Positions 26,302-38,298 of a stretch of 64,000 nt of DNA are shown here, in pieces. Origin of the DNA: Acinetobacter tibetensis (lineage in GTDB: Bacteria > Pseudomonadota > Gammaproteobacteria > Pseudomonadales > Moraxellaceae); assembly GCF_023824315.1 (NCBI RefSeq), contig NZ_CP098732.1, positions 1,674,001-1,738,000 of the forward strand, read 5' to 3'. The notes below the pieces were generated by a model that was not told where the DNA came from, made no database searches, and saw nothing but the letters and a program-made list of their open reading frames with translations. A program made the translations under genes and the position numbers. The stretch's first letter is position 1, and every line of letters starts with the position of its first letter.

Positions 26302-26312
26302 ATGGATCCAAT
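26302..26312. promoter_or_regulatory. VanR operator-like site ATGGATCCAAT
   Basis: Right half matches the perfect site at 26003, left half the two middle sites. It is next to TTGATT upstream and TATACAGTATAG downstream, which look like parts of the vanK promoter. Confidence 0.6.
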
Positions 26313-26483
26313 TATACAGTATAGAAAAAGAGCAGGATGCTTCATAAAAATGATCTGTCCATCGGATCACTTTCATTCTTAATTATCCCTTCTAGGCAAT
26401 TATGGATATGGATATGCATAATCACCCAATGTTGTGTTCCCACATGGTCGTGTGTATTTCCGTTCCTAATTGGGAGTTACACA

Positions 26484-27830
26484 ATGCAAAGAAATGTTTT
26501 AGATGAGATTAACCATAATAAAATGAGCCGTTACCAATGGTTCGTGATTCTGATTTGTCTATTTCTGAATGTCATTGATGGTTTTGATGTCATGGTGATG
26601 GCGTTCACAGCACCTTCAGTATCCGCAGAATGGACTTTGTCTGGTGCAGAAATCGGGATATTACTCAGCGCAGGCCTATTTGGCATGGCCGCAGGTTCCA
26701 TTTTTTTGGCACCGTTAGCAGATAAAATTGGTCGCCGTTTCTTAATTCTGATTTGTTTGATTATTGCAGGATTAAGTATGTCCGCATGTGCATTGGTTCA
26801 AAATCACATGATGTTGGCTATTTTACGTTTTATTACAGGTGTTGGCGTTGGAGGGATTCTGGCGAGTAGTAACGTACTGGCAAGTGAATATGCAAATGCA
26901 CGTTGGAGAAGCCTAGCCGTAAGTTTAATGTCTACAGGTTACGGCATTGGGGCAACTTTAGGTGGTGTATTGACGTTTTTCTTAATTGAACATTTAGGTT
27001 GGCGTTCAGTTTTTCTAGCAGGTGGTATAACAACGCTGATCATGTTCATCTTTGCTTTGTGGTTATTACCAGAATCGCTTGATTATTTATTGGCAAAAAA
27101 ACCTGTACGTGCGCTGGAAAATACCAATACGATTTTGCAACGTATGCAGTTGAAACATTTACAGGTGCTACCAGAGTATGCGCAAGTTGAACAGCAAAAG
27201 GGCAGTGATGTAGCAAAACTGTTTCGCGGTCATCAGGGAGTTCAAACCTTATGTTTATGGTTCGCCTTTTTCTTGGTCATGTTTGGTTTTTACTTTGTGA
27301 TGAGTTGGACACCTAAAATTTTAATTGCGATGGGCATGTCGCCAGATCAAGGCGTCAGTACAGGAATTTTAATCAGTATTGGTGGTATTTTTGGTGCAGC
27401 GATTATTGGGCTTTTAGCTTCACGGATTAAAATTTTCTACGCGCTCAGCTTATTTTTAGGCTTAACAGCACTCTGTATATTCTTATTTGTTGCCGTTTCA
27501 TCACAAGTCAGCATTGCACTACTGGTGGGTTTATTACTGGGTACACTCATTAACGGCTGTGTTGCGGGACTTTATTCAATCTCACCGACCATTTATGAGG
27601 CAGAGATTAGAAGTCGTGGTGTAGGTTATGCAATTGGGTTTGGGCGAATTGGCGCCATTTTATCTCCAACCATAGCAGGTCTATTTTTAGATCAAGGTAT
27701 GAAGCCACAGTATCTTTATGTGTACTACGGCATTGTATTTATCTTGGCAATTTTTTTGATTTTAATCTTGGGTCAAGCGGTGTATCGACATCAAAAAACT
27801 CAAAATTATTCACTCAATACATCCATCTAA
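26484..27830 (+). CDS. vanK: MFS vanillate/aromatic acid transporter VanK
   Basis: 448 aa from ATG 26484 with GGGAG 8 bases upstream. An in-frame ATG at 26337 would add 49 unrelated hydrophobic residues and is unlikely. AAHS family: VIDGFDVMVMAFTAP near residue 35 with the conserved Asp, and the loop 2-3 motif LADKIGRRF near 80. In A. baylyi VanK takes up vanillate and protocatechuate. It is divergent from vanAB and 33 bases ahead of the porin. Confidence 0.87.
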   Translation: MQRNVLDEINHNKMSRYQWFVILICLFLNVIDGFDVMVMAFTAPSVSAEWTLSGAEIGILLSAGLFGMAAGSIFLAPLADKIGRRFLILICLIIAGLSMSACALVQNHMMLAILRFITGVGVGGILASSNVLASEYANARWRSLAVSLMSTGYGIGATLGGVLTFFLIEHLGWRSVFLAGGITTLIMFIFALWLLPESLDYLLAKKPVRALENTNTILQRMQLKHLQVLPEYAQVEQQKGSDVAKLFRGHQGVQTLCLWFAFFLVMFGFYFVMSWTPKILIAMGMSPDQGVSTGILISIGGIFGAAIIGLLASRIKIFYALSLFLGLTALCIFLFVAVSSQVSIALLVGLLLGTLINGCVAGLYSISPTIYEAEIRSRGVGYAIGFGRIGAILSPTIAGLFLDQGMKPQYLYVYYGIVFILAIFLILILGQAVYRHQKTQNYSLNTSI

Positions 27831-27863
27831 ACATCTGTTTTAAAATTAAAAGTTGAGATAAAA

Positions 27864-29147
27864 ATGAAAAAGACATCTTTATGGATGGGGATCTGCTTGT
27901 GCCCAATTTTTGCCAACATGGCACATGCGCAGTTCATTGCAGATAGTCAGGCCGAAATTACATTGCGAAATTTCTATTTTGATCGGGATTATAAAAAAGA
28001 TCCTTATCCTTACACTGCTGCTCGAGATTGGGCTCAGGGTTTTATCTTTAAAGGACAATCGGGTTATACCGATGGAACCTTAGGATTTGGTGTAGATATC
28101 CTAGCAATGGCTGGTTTTAATTTATTGGGAAGTCAAGCAGATGATTACGCACGAACGGGCTTATTGGCTGTCAATTCGGACAATTCAAGAGACGATTATT
28201 ATGGAAAAATTGGTGTAACTGGAAAAGTACGATTGAGTAAAAATGAACTTTATGTGGGAGATCTGGTTCCACAACTTCCGACAATTTTTTCTTCTCCAGC
28301 AAGATTATTCCCGCAGACTTATCGTGGTGTGAGATTGGTTTCTACAGAAATTCCTAAGCTGCAATTGGAAGGGTTTTATGTTGATAAAGTCCGCCAACGC
28401 GATTCTATTCGCTATACCGATGTGGGTATTGATAACATTAATCATCGTTTTGATCGGGCTGCAACGACTGATCATTTCTATACGCTTGGGGGAGTTTACC
28501 AACTCAGTGATGCCTATCGCATCCGTATGTATCATGCTGAATTACAGGACATTTACCAACAGCAATTTCTGGGTATTCTAGGTAAGCATCCTATTTCAGA
28601 TCAGTATAATTTCTTAACGGATGTTCGCTTTTTTAACAGTAATGATACGGGAAGTGAAAAAATAGGCGCTGTGGATAATCGTCACTTAAGTGGGTTGTTT
28701 GGTCTCAGCATGCAGGGGCATACGCTCTCGATTGGCTATATGCAGTCTTTTGGTGATACAGGTCTGCCATTTTTATCGGGTGCGGAAAGCCCAGTTGTGC
28801 TTGATTTTATGAGTTCGGATTACTCCAACAAAGATGAAAAAGTGGTTTCTTTACGTTATGACTATGATTTTAAAAATGTTCATCTAGGTGAAAATTCGCT
28901 CAATGGTCTGCGTTTTATGACGCGTTATGCCAAAGGGGATGACATTGATTTACTAACATACGGTGACCGACGTTTTGAAGAAGAATCCTTAGAGTTTGAG
29001 CTCGGTTATCGCATACCAGAAGGGCGTTTAAAAGGCTTGGGGCTTAGAACGCGTTTTTCTCATTATCGAAATGATATGCCAACCAATATGACCTTCCATT
29101 CTACGAATGAAACACGTATTAATGTGGATTATAGTTTTAAATTTTAA
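27864..29147 (+). CDS. vanP: OprD-family porin VanP
   Basis: 427 aa. Signal peptide 1-22 (ending AHAQ), barrel start SQAEITLRNFYFDRDYKK, and a C-terminal YSFKF aromatic end. It is a close paralogue of the HcaE porin. It sits in an operon with vanK, so outer-membrane and inner-membrane vanillate uptake are co-expressed. Confidence 0.87.
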   Translation: MKKTSLWMGICLCPIFANMAHAQFIADSQAEITLRNFYFDRDYKKDPYPYTAARDWAQGFIFKGQSGYTDGTLGFGVDILAMAGFNLLGSQADDYARTGLLAVNSDNSRDDYYGKIGVTGKVRLSKNELYVGDLVPQLPTIFSSPARLFPQTYRGVRLVSTEIPKLQLEGFYVDKVRQRDSIRYTDVGIDNINHRFDRAATTDHFYTLGGVYQLSDAYRIRMYHAELQDIYQQQFLGILGKHPISDQYNFLTDVRFFNSNDTGSEKIGAVDNRHLSGLFGLSMQGHTLSIGYMQSFGDTGLPFLSGAESPVVLDFMSSDYSNKDEKVVSLRYDYDFKNVHLGENSLNGLRFMTRYAKGDDIDLLTYGDRRFEEESLEFELGYRIPEGRLKGLGLRTRFSHYRNDMPTNMTFHSTNETRINVDYSFKF

Positions 29148-29173
29148 TACAATTTTCTTCTAGTTTTTTAAAA

Positions 29174-29208
29174 GATAGCTTATTCATATTACATATGAAT
29201 AAGCTATC
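29174..29208 (+). terminator. 16-bp perfect hairpin after vanP
   Basis: GATAGCTTATTCATAT (29174-29189) and its exact inverse at 29193-29208 around TAC. It starts 27 bases past vanP and is flanked by TTTTTTAAAA on the left. It separates vanKP from the convergent MFS gene. Confidence 0.75.
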
Positions 29209-29286
29209 ACACACCAATTCAACTTATAAAATTAACTTATATAAATCAACAACTGAGTCAAAAATCAATTTACCAAGAACAAAACT

Positions 29287-30492
29287 TCATTCGGTTTTTG
29301 ACATTGTCCTATAAAAACCCAAGATACCCAAAACAGGACCCAATAAAAGAATCCAGGCAGAATCTAAACCTATCTGATCAAAAGCATAGGTCGTAAATGC
29401 AATGGATACGATGGTTATCGCAAAGCCAATAGAATTCTGAATAGAGAGTGCTGCACCCAGTTTTTCTGGAGGACAGGCAACCGAAGCCTGTGCAGAAAAT
29501 TGTGGTGAATCTGCAATGACAGATGCACTCCATACAATTAGAACAATCAGCAATGACCACGCAGGTAAATAACGCCAAGCCAATGCAAAAATCAGACAAC
29601 ATAGACCAGAGAGAAATAAAGCCCCCATAGCAACGCGATCACTGCCATACTTCTTTGACCAATATCCACCTAAAATACAGCCTATAGCACCACATGCCAT
29701 AATTAAAAATGTCGCCAATGGCACATTCGATAAGCCGAGGGCTTTTAAAACACCTGAATGAGCAATAAAAAGAGGCAAAATGGTCCAAAAAGCATATAAC
29801 TCCCACATGTGACCAAAATATCCGAGTGCGGAGGCTTTAAATTTTTTGATTTTAAAGACTTGGAATGCATTTCCAGTCACTATTCTTTTTTTAACGACCT
29901 GCGCAGGTTGGTCATCACCCAATATAAAAATAAGCAATGCAGCAACTAATGCCAAAATGGATGAGAAAGTAATCACATAATGCCAGTTTAAATTGGCTGA
30001 TAAGCCATTCAGGGCATGGGGTAATGCCGTACCCAATGTAAGCATGGCAACCAAAAGTGCTAAAACTGCTCCGGCTCGATGAGGTGCCCATTGCACCACC
30101 AACTTCATCCCAATGGGGTAGATGCCAGCCAAACACAGACCCACGCAAAAGCGGTAGATCATGCCATCGATTAAACCCTGTGCTAACCATGCAAAACACA
30201 AATTAAACAATGCACCCAACAGTGCTGCACCCGTAAAAATAGAACTCGCTTTAAAACGATCTGCAAAACCCGTAAAGGCAATCAAGAAGGTTCCAAGAAT
30301 AAAACCTGCTTGTACAGCATTGGTTAGCCAACCGATATCTGCAACTGTAATATGCCATTCTTGAATTAAATTGGCTGCTGCACTATTTGCACTAAACCAT
30401 AACGATGTCCCAAAAAGCTGGGCAAAAGTAATAATCAGGATTGCATGTGAAGAAAAGAAGTGATGGGCTTTACCGTGCATCTTAAAATCCAT
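29287..30492 (-). CDS. MFS transporter of unknown substrate
   Basis: 401 aa with about 12 membrane segments. LFGTSLWFSANSAAANLI near the first helix and a loop 2-3 motif reduced to GFADRFKAS show a major facilitator that belongs to neither the AAHS nor drug:H+ groups in a way I can name. AGGA lies 9 bases before the ATG. The gene stands alone between vanP and a rhodanese gene. Confidence 0.8.
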   Translation of the reverse strand: MDFKMHGKAHHFFSSHAILIITFAQLFGTSLWFSANSAAANLIQEWHITVADIGWLTNAVQAGFILGTFLIAFTGFADRFKASSIFTGAALLGALFNLCFAWLAQGLIDGMIYRFCVGLCLAGIYPIGMKLVVQWAPHRAGAVLALLVAMLTLGTALPHALNGLSANLNWHYVITFSSILALVAALLIFILGDDQPAQVVKKRIVTGNAFQVFKIKKFKASALGYFGHMWELYAFWTILPLFIAHSGVLKALGLSNVPLATFLIMACGAIGCILGGYWSKKYGSDRVAMGALFLSGLCCLIFALAWRYLPAWSLLIVLIVWSASVIADSPQFSAQASVACPPEKLGAALSIQNSIGFAITIVSIAFTTYAFDQIGLDSAWILLLGPVLGILGFYRTMSKTE

Positions 30493-30782
30493 ACTCGCTA
30501 TCCTTAGCTTGTTCGTGTGAATAAGGTCCTTTTTAGACCAATACGATTCTGTTCTTATGTAAATAAAACTTTCATTGCCTTATTCATTTTATCGGTATTT
30601 TATTATTGTAAAATCTGATTTTCATCATAAAAAATATAAGCACTGCTATTGAAACGACTTATGATAGAGAGTGATACAGTCAAGATTTAATCATGGAAAT
30701 ACAGGTGATTAAATCCAAGAATGATTAGAAAAGAATAGAAGAAACTGGACTTTTAGCATTAGAACAATTTCTTCTAGATGTC

Positions 30783-31184
30783 TTAACCCGCACAACCACA
30801 ATCGATACTCGTTCCAGCACGAGCATTATCACCCATCGTTTGGTAGCCATCTCGTTTCCACCAGTCCAAACCACCAATTAGTTCTTTGACCTGAAAGCCT
30901 AAAGTCGACATTTTCAGCGCCGTTTTGGTCGAGGCATTACAACCTATACCATCACAATAAGTGACATACAACACAGTTTGATCCAAATGAGCTAATGTCT
31001 CCTGCGTAATACTTCGATGCGGAATATTAATTGCATTTGGAATGTGCTCATGTTGATAGGCTATAGCACTGCGTCCATCAACTACAATAATCTTTTGTCC
31101 CTGACTTAATGCTTCAAATAAATCCCAAGAGTCCATTTCATAATTTAACTTGGCTTGATAAAACTCTAATTGTGATACTGTCAT
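30783..31184 (-). CDS. Single-domain rhodanese-like protein
   Basis: 133 aa from ATG 31184, with AAGGA 9 bases upstream. One rhodanese domain: VVDGRSAIAYQHEHIPNAINIPH (start trimmed to residues about 35-55) and the active-site loop TYCDGIGCNAST with the persulfide Cys and a second Cys five residues on. The C-terminus adds DCGC, giving extra thiols. Sulfur transfer is the family role; partner and substrate are unknown. Confidence 0.8.
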   Translation of the reverse strand: MTVSQLEFYQAKLNYEMDSWDLFEALSQGQKIIVVDGRSAIAYQHEHIPNAINIPHRSITQETLAHLDQTVLYVTYCDGIGCNASTKTALKMSTLGFQVKELIGGLDWWKRDGYQTMGDNARAGTSIDCGCAG

Positions 31185-31474
31185 ACTTATATTTCCTTGC
31201 AACTCATAAGATTATCTCGCTTACATCCTAACATTGCTTTTCATTTTCTAAAGTATTTTAAATACCATCTTCTTCATTCACCCCAACAGGTTGTTTTAAT
31301 GGTAAGAAAACTTCAATTAAGGGCACTATTTCATTGTTTAAAATACTTAATAAACAACTGATCAAAGTAGAAAAATTTTAATTTATAAGAAAAAAATAAA
31401 ACCTAAATTTTATCTATATTTAGAGTTCTTCAGCATTTTGATTACGAGAATATCCAAATTAAGTTTTATTAACA

Positions 31475-31897
31475 TTAGGTTTTAAAAGTCGAGAGCAAGA
31501 TACTCGTTTCACTATTATAAATACCAGAAATGCATCGAATTCTTTCTAAGACTTTATCAAAATTCTCTAGCGAATCCGCTTGAATTTCAACCAAAATATC
31601 CCATTTCCCATTGGTTTTATGTAAGCGTTCAACGGCTGAATCTAAACGTAATTCACTAATGACCGATCTGGCTTTAGTACCTTCTACCATGATGCTCATC
31701 CAAGCACGAATAATATTTTTCTCTACATCTGGACGGTATCGCACAGTATATCCTGTGATGATGCCAGAGGACTCCATATAGTCAATTCTGCTCTTGATGG
31801 TTGGACGAGATACCCCCGTTTTTTCCGCCAAATCTGTGACAGACATTCGAGCATTTTCTTTTAGCAAACCGAGAATTATTTGGTCTATTTCGCTCAT
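31475..31897 (-). CDS. Lrp/AsnC-family transcriptional regulator
   Basis: 140 aa from ATG 31897 (AGGA 7 bases upstream). N-terminal helix-turn-helix (MSVTDLAEKTGVSRPTIKSR about residues 18-37), then the RAM ligand-binding domain. It is divergent from the astC operon across about 430 bases, so it is a reasonable regulator of arginine/ornithine catabolism, but no operator is identified. Confidence 0.85.
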   Translation of the reverse strand: MSEIDQIILGLLKENARMSVTDLAEKTGVSRPTIKSRIDYMESSGIITGYTVRYRPDVEKNIIRAWMSIMVEGTKARSVISELRLDSAVERLHKTNGKWDILVEIQADSLENFDKVLERIRCISGIYNSETSILLSTFKT

Positions 31898-32108
31898 TTT
31901 GCATCCTGCAATTGTCAATTTGGAAAAAAATAATTCATTTTAGAAAAAACTACAAATTTTTTAAGTCATTTTGATCCTTAATAATAGAAAAATGCGCTAA
32001 GCCTGCTGATGATTCGGTTTTATTTCAGACTTAAATTTAGTTAGAGATCCAAAGTCTCGCTAAAGGGTTTTAAGCGCAGATGGAAGCTTAGGTCGTTAAG
32101 GAAAAAAG

Positions 32109-32264
32109 ATGACTAACACAGAAAATTATACTGGCAACGCGATTGTAGGTTCTTTTCCTCAATCCAGAATTTCACGCGGTCTAAAACCGTCTTCGTCATT
32201 TTTTATTTTCTATAACGCTTATAGCTACACGGAATTAGGGCACATCGCACTGCCACATGAATGA
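32109..32264 (+). CDS. Putative 51-aa leader or remnant ORF before astC
   Basis: ATG at 32109 is preceded by TAAGGAAAAAAG, a good ribosome site, and opens 51 codons (MTNTENYTGNAIVGS... ending IALPHE) that stop 70 bases before astC. The composition does not resemble a known domain. It may be a translated leader, a small protein, or a decayed gene end; nothing in the sequence decides. Confidence 0.3.
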   Translation: MTNTENYTGNAIVGSFPQSRISRGLKPSSSFFIFYNAYSYTELGHIALPHE

Positions 32265-32334
32265 ATATCTAGACCCATTTCAGTAAGCCACTAACGATAA
32301 AACGAATTTAAAACCTATTGGAGAGAATAGCAAA

Positions 32335-33564
32335 ATGAATAACTTAGCAGTGACGCGTAAAAACTTTAATGATTGGATGGTTCCAGTTTTTGCCCCAGCA
32401 AATTTTATCTTAGTGCGTGGTCAAGGTTCTCAGGTTTGGGATCAAAATGACAAGCAATATATTGATTTTGCAGGTGGCATTGCAGTAAATGCATTAGGTC
32501 ATGCACATCCAGTGGCAGTTCAGGCCTTAACGGAACAGGCGACTCAACTTTGGCATATTGGCAATGGTTATACCAATGAACCTGTTCTTCGTTTAGCAAA
32601 GCAGCTCGTTAAAAACACATTTGCAGACAAAGTTTTTTTCTGTAATTCAGGTGCAGAAGCAAATGAAGCTGCTTTAAAACTTGCACGCAAAGTCGGTTTG
32701 CTCAGTGGTCATGCAAATAAAAATCAAATTGTTGCGTTTAAGAATGCATTTCACGGCCGTACTTTATTCACTGTGACCGCAGGTGGTCAGCCAAAGTATT
32801 CTCAAGATTTCGCACCGCTACCAGAAGGTATTCAACATACTGCATTTAATGATTTAGAGCAGGCAAAAGCCGTGATCAATGAAAATACTTGTGCCGTTAT
32901 TGTTGAACCTATTCAAGGTGAAGGCGGCGTACTTCCTGCTGATCTTGAGTTTTTAAAAGGCTTGCGCCAACTCTGTGATGAACATGGCGCCGTCCTGATT
33001 TTTGATGAAGTCCAAACAGGTGTTGGGCGTACAGGCTCTCTCTATGCCTATATGAATACAGGTGTTACTCCTGACATTCTAACCACTGCCAAAGCTTTAG
33101 GGGGTGGCTTCCCAATCGGCGCGATGATTACCACAAATCAATACGCCAATATGTATGCAGTGGGTGATCATGGCACAACTTATGGCGGCAACCCATTGGC
33201 TTGTGCAGTGGCAAATGCGGTATTCGAATTTATCAACACGCCAGAAGTTTTAGAGGGTGTTCAGCAACGATTTGATTATTTTGTCACTGGTCTAAATAAG
33301 ATTAATGCGAAATTCAATGTTTTTGAGCAAATTCGTGGTCAAGGTTTACTCATCGGATGCGTCTTGAAAGGAGAACATGCAGGGCAAGCCAAAAATATTG
33401 TCAATTTAGCAGGTGAGCAAGGCTTACTGGCGCTGGTTGCAGGTCCAAATGTTGTTCGTTTTACACCTTCACTCATTATTCCATTTGAAGATATCGATGA
33501 AGGGTTAAGCCGTTTTGAGCAAGCTCTTGAAAAATTTTCACACGAATTGAAGGAGTGTGCATAA
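32335..33564 (+). CDS. astC: Succinylornithine/acetylornithine transaminase AstC
   Basis: PLP class-III aminotransferase acting in the arginine succinyltransferase pathway on N2-succinylornithine. About 409 aa. [13 protein letters not shown] is the cofactor-binding Asp motif near residue 222 and [15 protein letters not shown] contains the PLP lysine near 251. [12 protein letters not shown] follows at about 282. The enzyme can be bifunctional with ArgD, but the following astA and astD support a catabolic role. First of three closely spaced genes. Confidence 0.9.
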   Translation: MNNLAVTRKNFNDWMVPVFAPANFILVRGQGSQVWDQNDKQYIDFAGGIAVNALGHAHPVAVQALTEQATQLWHIGNGYTNEPVLRLAKQLVKNTFADKVFFCNSGAEANEAALKLARKVGLLSGHANKNQIVAFKNAFHGRTLFTVTAGGQPKYSQDFAPLPEGIQHTAFNDLEQAKAVINENTCAVIVEPIQGEGGVLPADLEFLKGLRQLCDEHGAVLIFDEVQTGVGRTGSLYAYMNTGVTPDILTTAKALGGGFPIGAMITTNQYANMYAVGDHGTTYGGNPLACAVANAVFEFINTPEVLEGVQQRFDYFVTGLNKINAKFNVFEQIRGQGLLIGCVLKGEHAGQAKNIVNLAGEQGLLALVAGPNVVRFTPSLIIPFEDIDEGLSRFEQALEKFSHELKECA

Positions 33565-36065
<2,501 letters not shown>

Positions 36066-36101
36066 ATATCAGGGTTTATAAATACTCAGGATATTCATAA
36101 T

Positions 36102-36136
36102 AGAATTGGTAGTTTTTATTTTAAACTATCAATTCT
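36102..36136 (+). terminator. Hairpin after astD
   Basis: AGAATTGGTAGTTT (36102-36115) pairs with AAACTATCAATTCT (36123-36136) with one G-U. 37 bases past the astD stop; no strong U-tail. Confidence 0.5.
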
Positions 36137-36586
36137 TAAAATAAAGATCACTAGACTAATGGATAATTGCAACTATTTACTCGAATATTTTTTAGCTAAA
36201 TGTACATTTTTAATTAAACAAGTGCTTTTAAATTAAGCAGAAATAAAGAGCAATTAAACAAAAAAGTCTAAAGTGTGCGGTATGATCCACCAGAAATTTT
36301 ATTCAGTTAAATATGCTACTAAACCATATTTAACCTGATTATTAATTAGTCATTTATTTGAATTTTTATTGGAGTGATTATTGGGTTTTAAATAAGTCAT
36401 ATTTAAGTCATCCATTTAATTAAAAGCGATCAAGCAAGACTTAAGAAAGCAGAATAAATGGATTTTTACTCTCAATTATTTAAATTAATTTTATGTTGAA
36501 TTTAAATAAATAAGATTATTCATTATGTGGGTTAAGTCGTTATTAAAGGATTTGTAACGGTTGTTATAAATTGGAGTAAACATTAC
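36137..36586. other. AT-rich intergenic region upstream of the permease
   Basis: About 450 very AT-rich bases with no convincing open frame or RNA. It must hold the promoter of the amino acid permease. No astB or astE remnant is visible. Confidence 0.5.
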
Positions 36587-38050
36587 ATGAGTAAGAACAA
36601 GGGAAAGCAATTTCTAGAAGGAGACCTTCTTGGAAGTCAGCACATGACTGAACAAGATGAAGAAAAATTGCAACGCTCATTGACAAATCGTCATATCCAG
36701 ATGATTGCCATTGGTGGTGCAATTGGTACTGGATTATTTATGGGTTCTGGTAAAACACTGAGTATTTCAGGAACTTCGATTATTCTGACCTATTTAATTA
36801 TTGGATTTTTCTTTTTCTTTGTTATGCGTGCAATGGGAGAACTATTGCTTGCAAATACAAATTTTAAAACCTTCGCCGATTTTGCGACCGCATATTTAGG
36901 CCCATGGGCAGGTTTTTTTCTAGGTTGGTCTTATTGGTGTAACTGGATTATTACCGCTATTACCGATGTTATTGTAATAGGGGGGTATATGCAATTCTGG
37001 TATCCCGATATGCCTGTATGGATACCTGCGTTTGCTTCACTCGCCATTTTGACCATATTAAACTTTGTTGCAGTAAGAATGTTTGGTGAATTAGAGTTCT
37101 GGTTCTCCCTAATTAAAATTGTTGCGATTATCTTATTTATTGTCGCGGGGCTGTATTTAATTAGTACCCACTATGTTTCTCCAAATGGTGTGACAGCATC
37201 TTTCTCACATTTATTTGAAAGTGGCTCCATGTTCCCATACGGTTTAACTGGTTTCTTGGCTGGCTTCCAAATTGCTATTTTTGCTTTTGTCGGTATTGAA
37301 TTGGTCGGCACCACTGCTGCTGAAACCAAGGATCCACACAAATCACTCCCTAAAGCCATCAACTCTATTCCATTAAGAATTTTGTTGTTTTATGTAGGCT
37401 CATTGGTTTGTATTATTGCTGTGACGTCTTGGGCACAAGTTTCACCAGAAAAAAGCCCATATGTAGAAATGTTTACCCATGTTGGTTTACCCATTGCAGC
37501 AGGCCTAATTAACTTTGTTGTTGCAACATCAGCTCTTTCTTCTGCAAATAGTGGTATTTTTGCGACCAGCCGTATGTTATACGGTTTATCTTTAGAAAAT
37601 GATGCGCCTAAAAGCTTTAGCAAGTTGTCAAAACGTAAAGTTCCGATTCGTGGTTTAGTTTTCTCTATGGTGTGCGTAACACTTGGAACATCAATTCTAT
37701 TTATTGTGCCAAATGTCATGACTGCATTTACGATTATTTCTGCATTAACGTCAATTTTATGTATTTTTACATTTATGTTGATTGTACTTTCTTATATTGC
37801 ATATCGTAAAAAAGACCCTGAATTACACCTCAAATCAAATTATAAGATGCCTGGCGGACTCTTCATGGCATGGTTTACTATGTTGTTCTTGGTTTTCACG
37901 ATTGTCATTTTAGCTTTAGATCATGATACTTTAATTGCACTTGCACTTTCTCCAATCTGGTTTGTGGGTCTCTTTATTGGTTACCGCTATAAAAAGAAAA
38001 AAATCTTAAAGCTTAATCTATTAGATCAAGGCAAGGTAGATTACGTTTAA
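36587..38050 (+). CDS. Amino acid permease, CycA-like (APC family)
   Basis: 487 aa, 12 membrane segments. The N-terminal RSLTNRHIQMIAIGGAIGTG (about 31-50) is the AAT-group signature. The middle FAFVGIELVGTTAAETKDP and KAINSIP match the D-serine/D-alanine/glycine transporter CycA of E. coli as I know it better than AroP, GabP or AnsP. Substrate is therefore small neutral amino acids by inference. The gene is alone, with its own terminator. Confidence 0.82.
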   Translation: MSKNKGKQFLEGDLLGSQHMTEQDEEKLQRSLTNRHIQMIAIGGAIGTGLFMGSGKTLSISGTSIILTYLIIGFFFFFVMRAMGELLLANTNFKTFADFATAYLGPWAGFFLGWSYWCNWIITAITDVIVIGGYMQFWYPDMPVWIPAFASLAILTILNFVAVRMFGELEFWFSLIKIVAIILFIVAGLYLISTHYVSPNGVTASFSHLFESGSMFPYGLTGFLAGFQIAIFAFVGIELVGTTAAETKDPHKSLPKAINSIPLRILLFYVGSLVCIIAVTSWAQVSPEKSPYVEMFTHVGLPIAAGLINFVVATSALSSANSGIFATSRMLYGLSLENDAPKSFSKLSKRKVPIRGLVFSMVCVTLGTSILFIVPNVMTAFTIISALTSILCIFTFMLIVLSYIAYRKKDPELHLKSNYKMPGGLFMAWFTMLFLVFTIVILALDHDTLIALALSPIWFVGLFIGYRYKKKKILKLNLLDQGKVDYV

Positions 38051-38076
38051 AACGTTTCTCTAAAATTGATTTGAAT

Positions 38077-38112
38077 AAATAGCTAGAACGAGATGCTCTA
38101 GCTATTTTTTTA
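38077..38112 (+). terminator. Intrinsic terminator after the permease
   Basis: AAATAGCTAGA (38077-38087) pairs with TCTAGCTATTT (38097-38107), followed by TTTTT. 26 bases past the stop. Confidence 0.85.
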
Positions 38113-38298
38113 ATGAATAAACTCTAAACTCTAAACTTTAAATAAGATACTGATATGAATAAAGTCACCTAAAAATAAGGATAAAATTCAATAAGATTTG
38201 TTTTATTTAAAATTATTTCAGCTCTTCTTTTTCTGAAAAAAAAGGCTTAGAGTATCTCTATAACAATAATCTTCTCAAGGATCGCGGGGAGTCAGAAA

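Noticed and set aside
26337..26483. N-terminal extension of 49 residues on VanK
   Set aside because: The extension is unlike the family, and the ATG at 26484 has GGGAG at ideal spacing. The extension covers leader DNA just after the fourth VanR-like site.
37330..37340. GGATCC inside the permease gene as another VanR site
   Set aside because: The flanks are AAGGATCCAC, not a palindrome beyond the core, and it lies within coding sequence.
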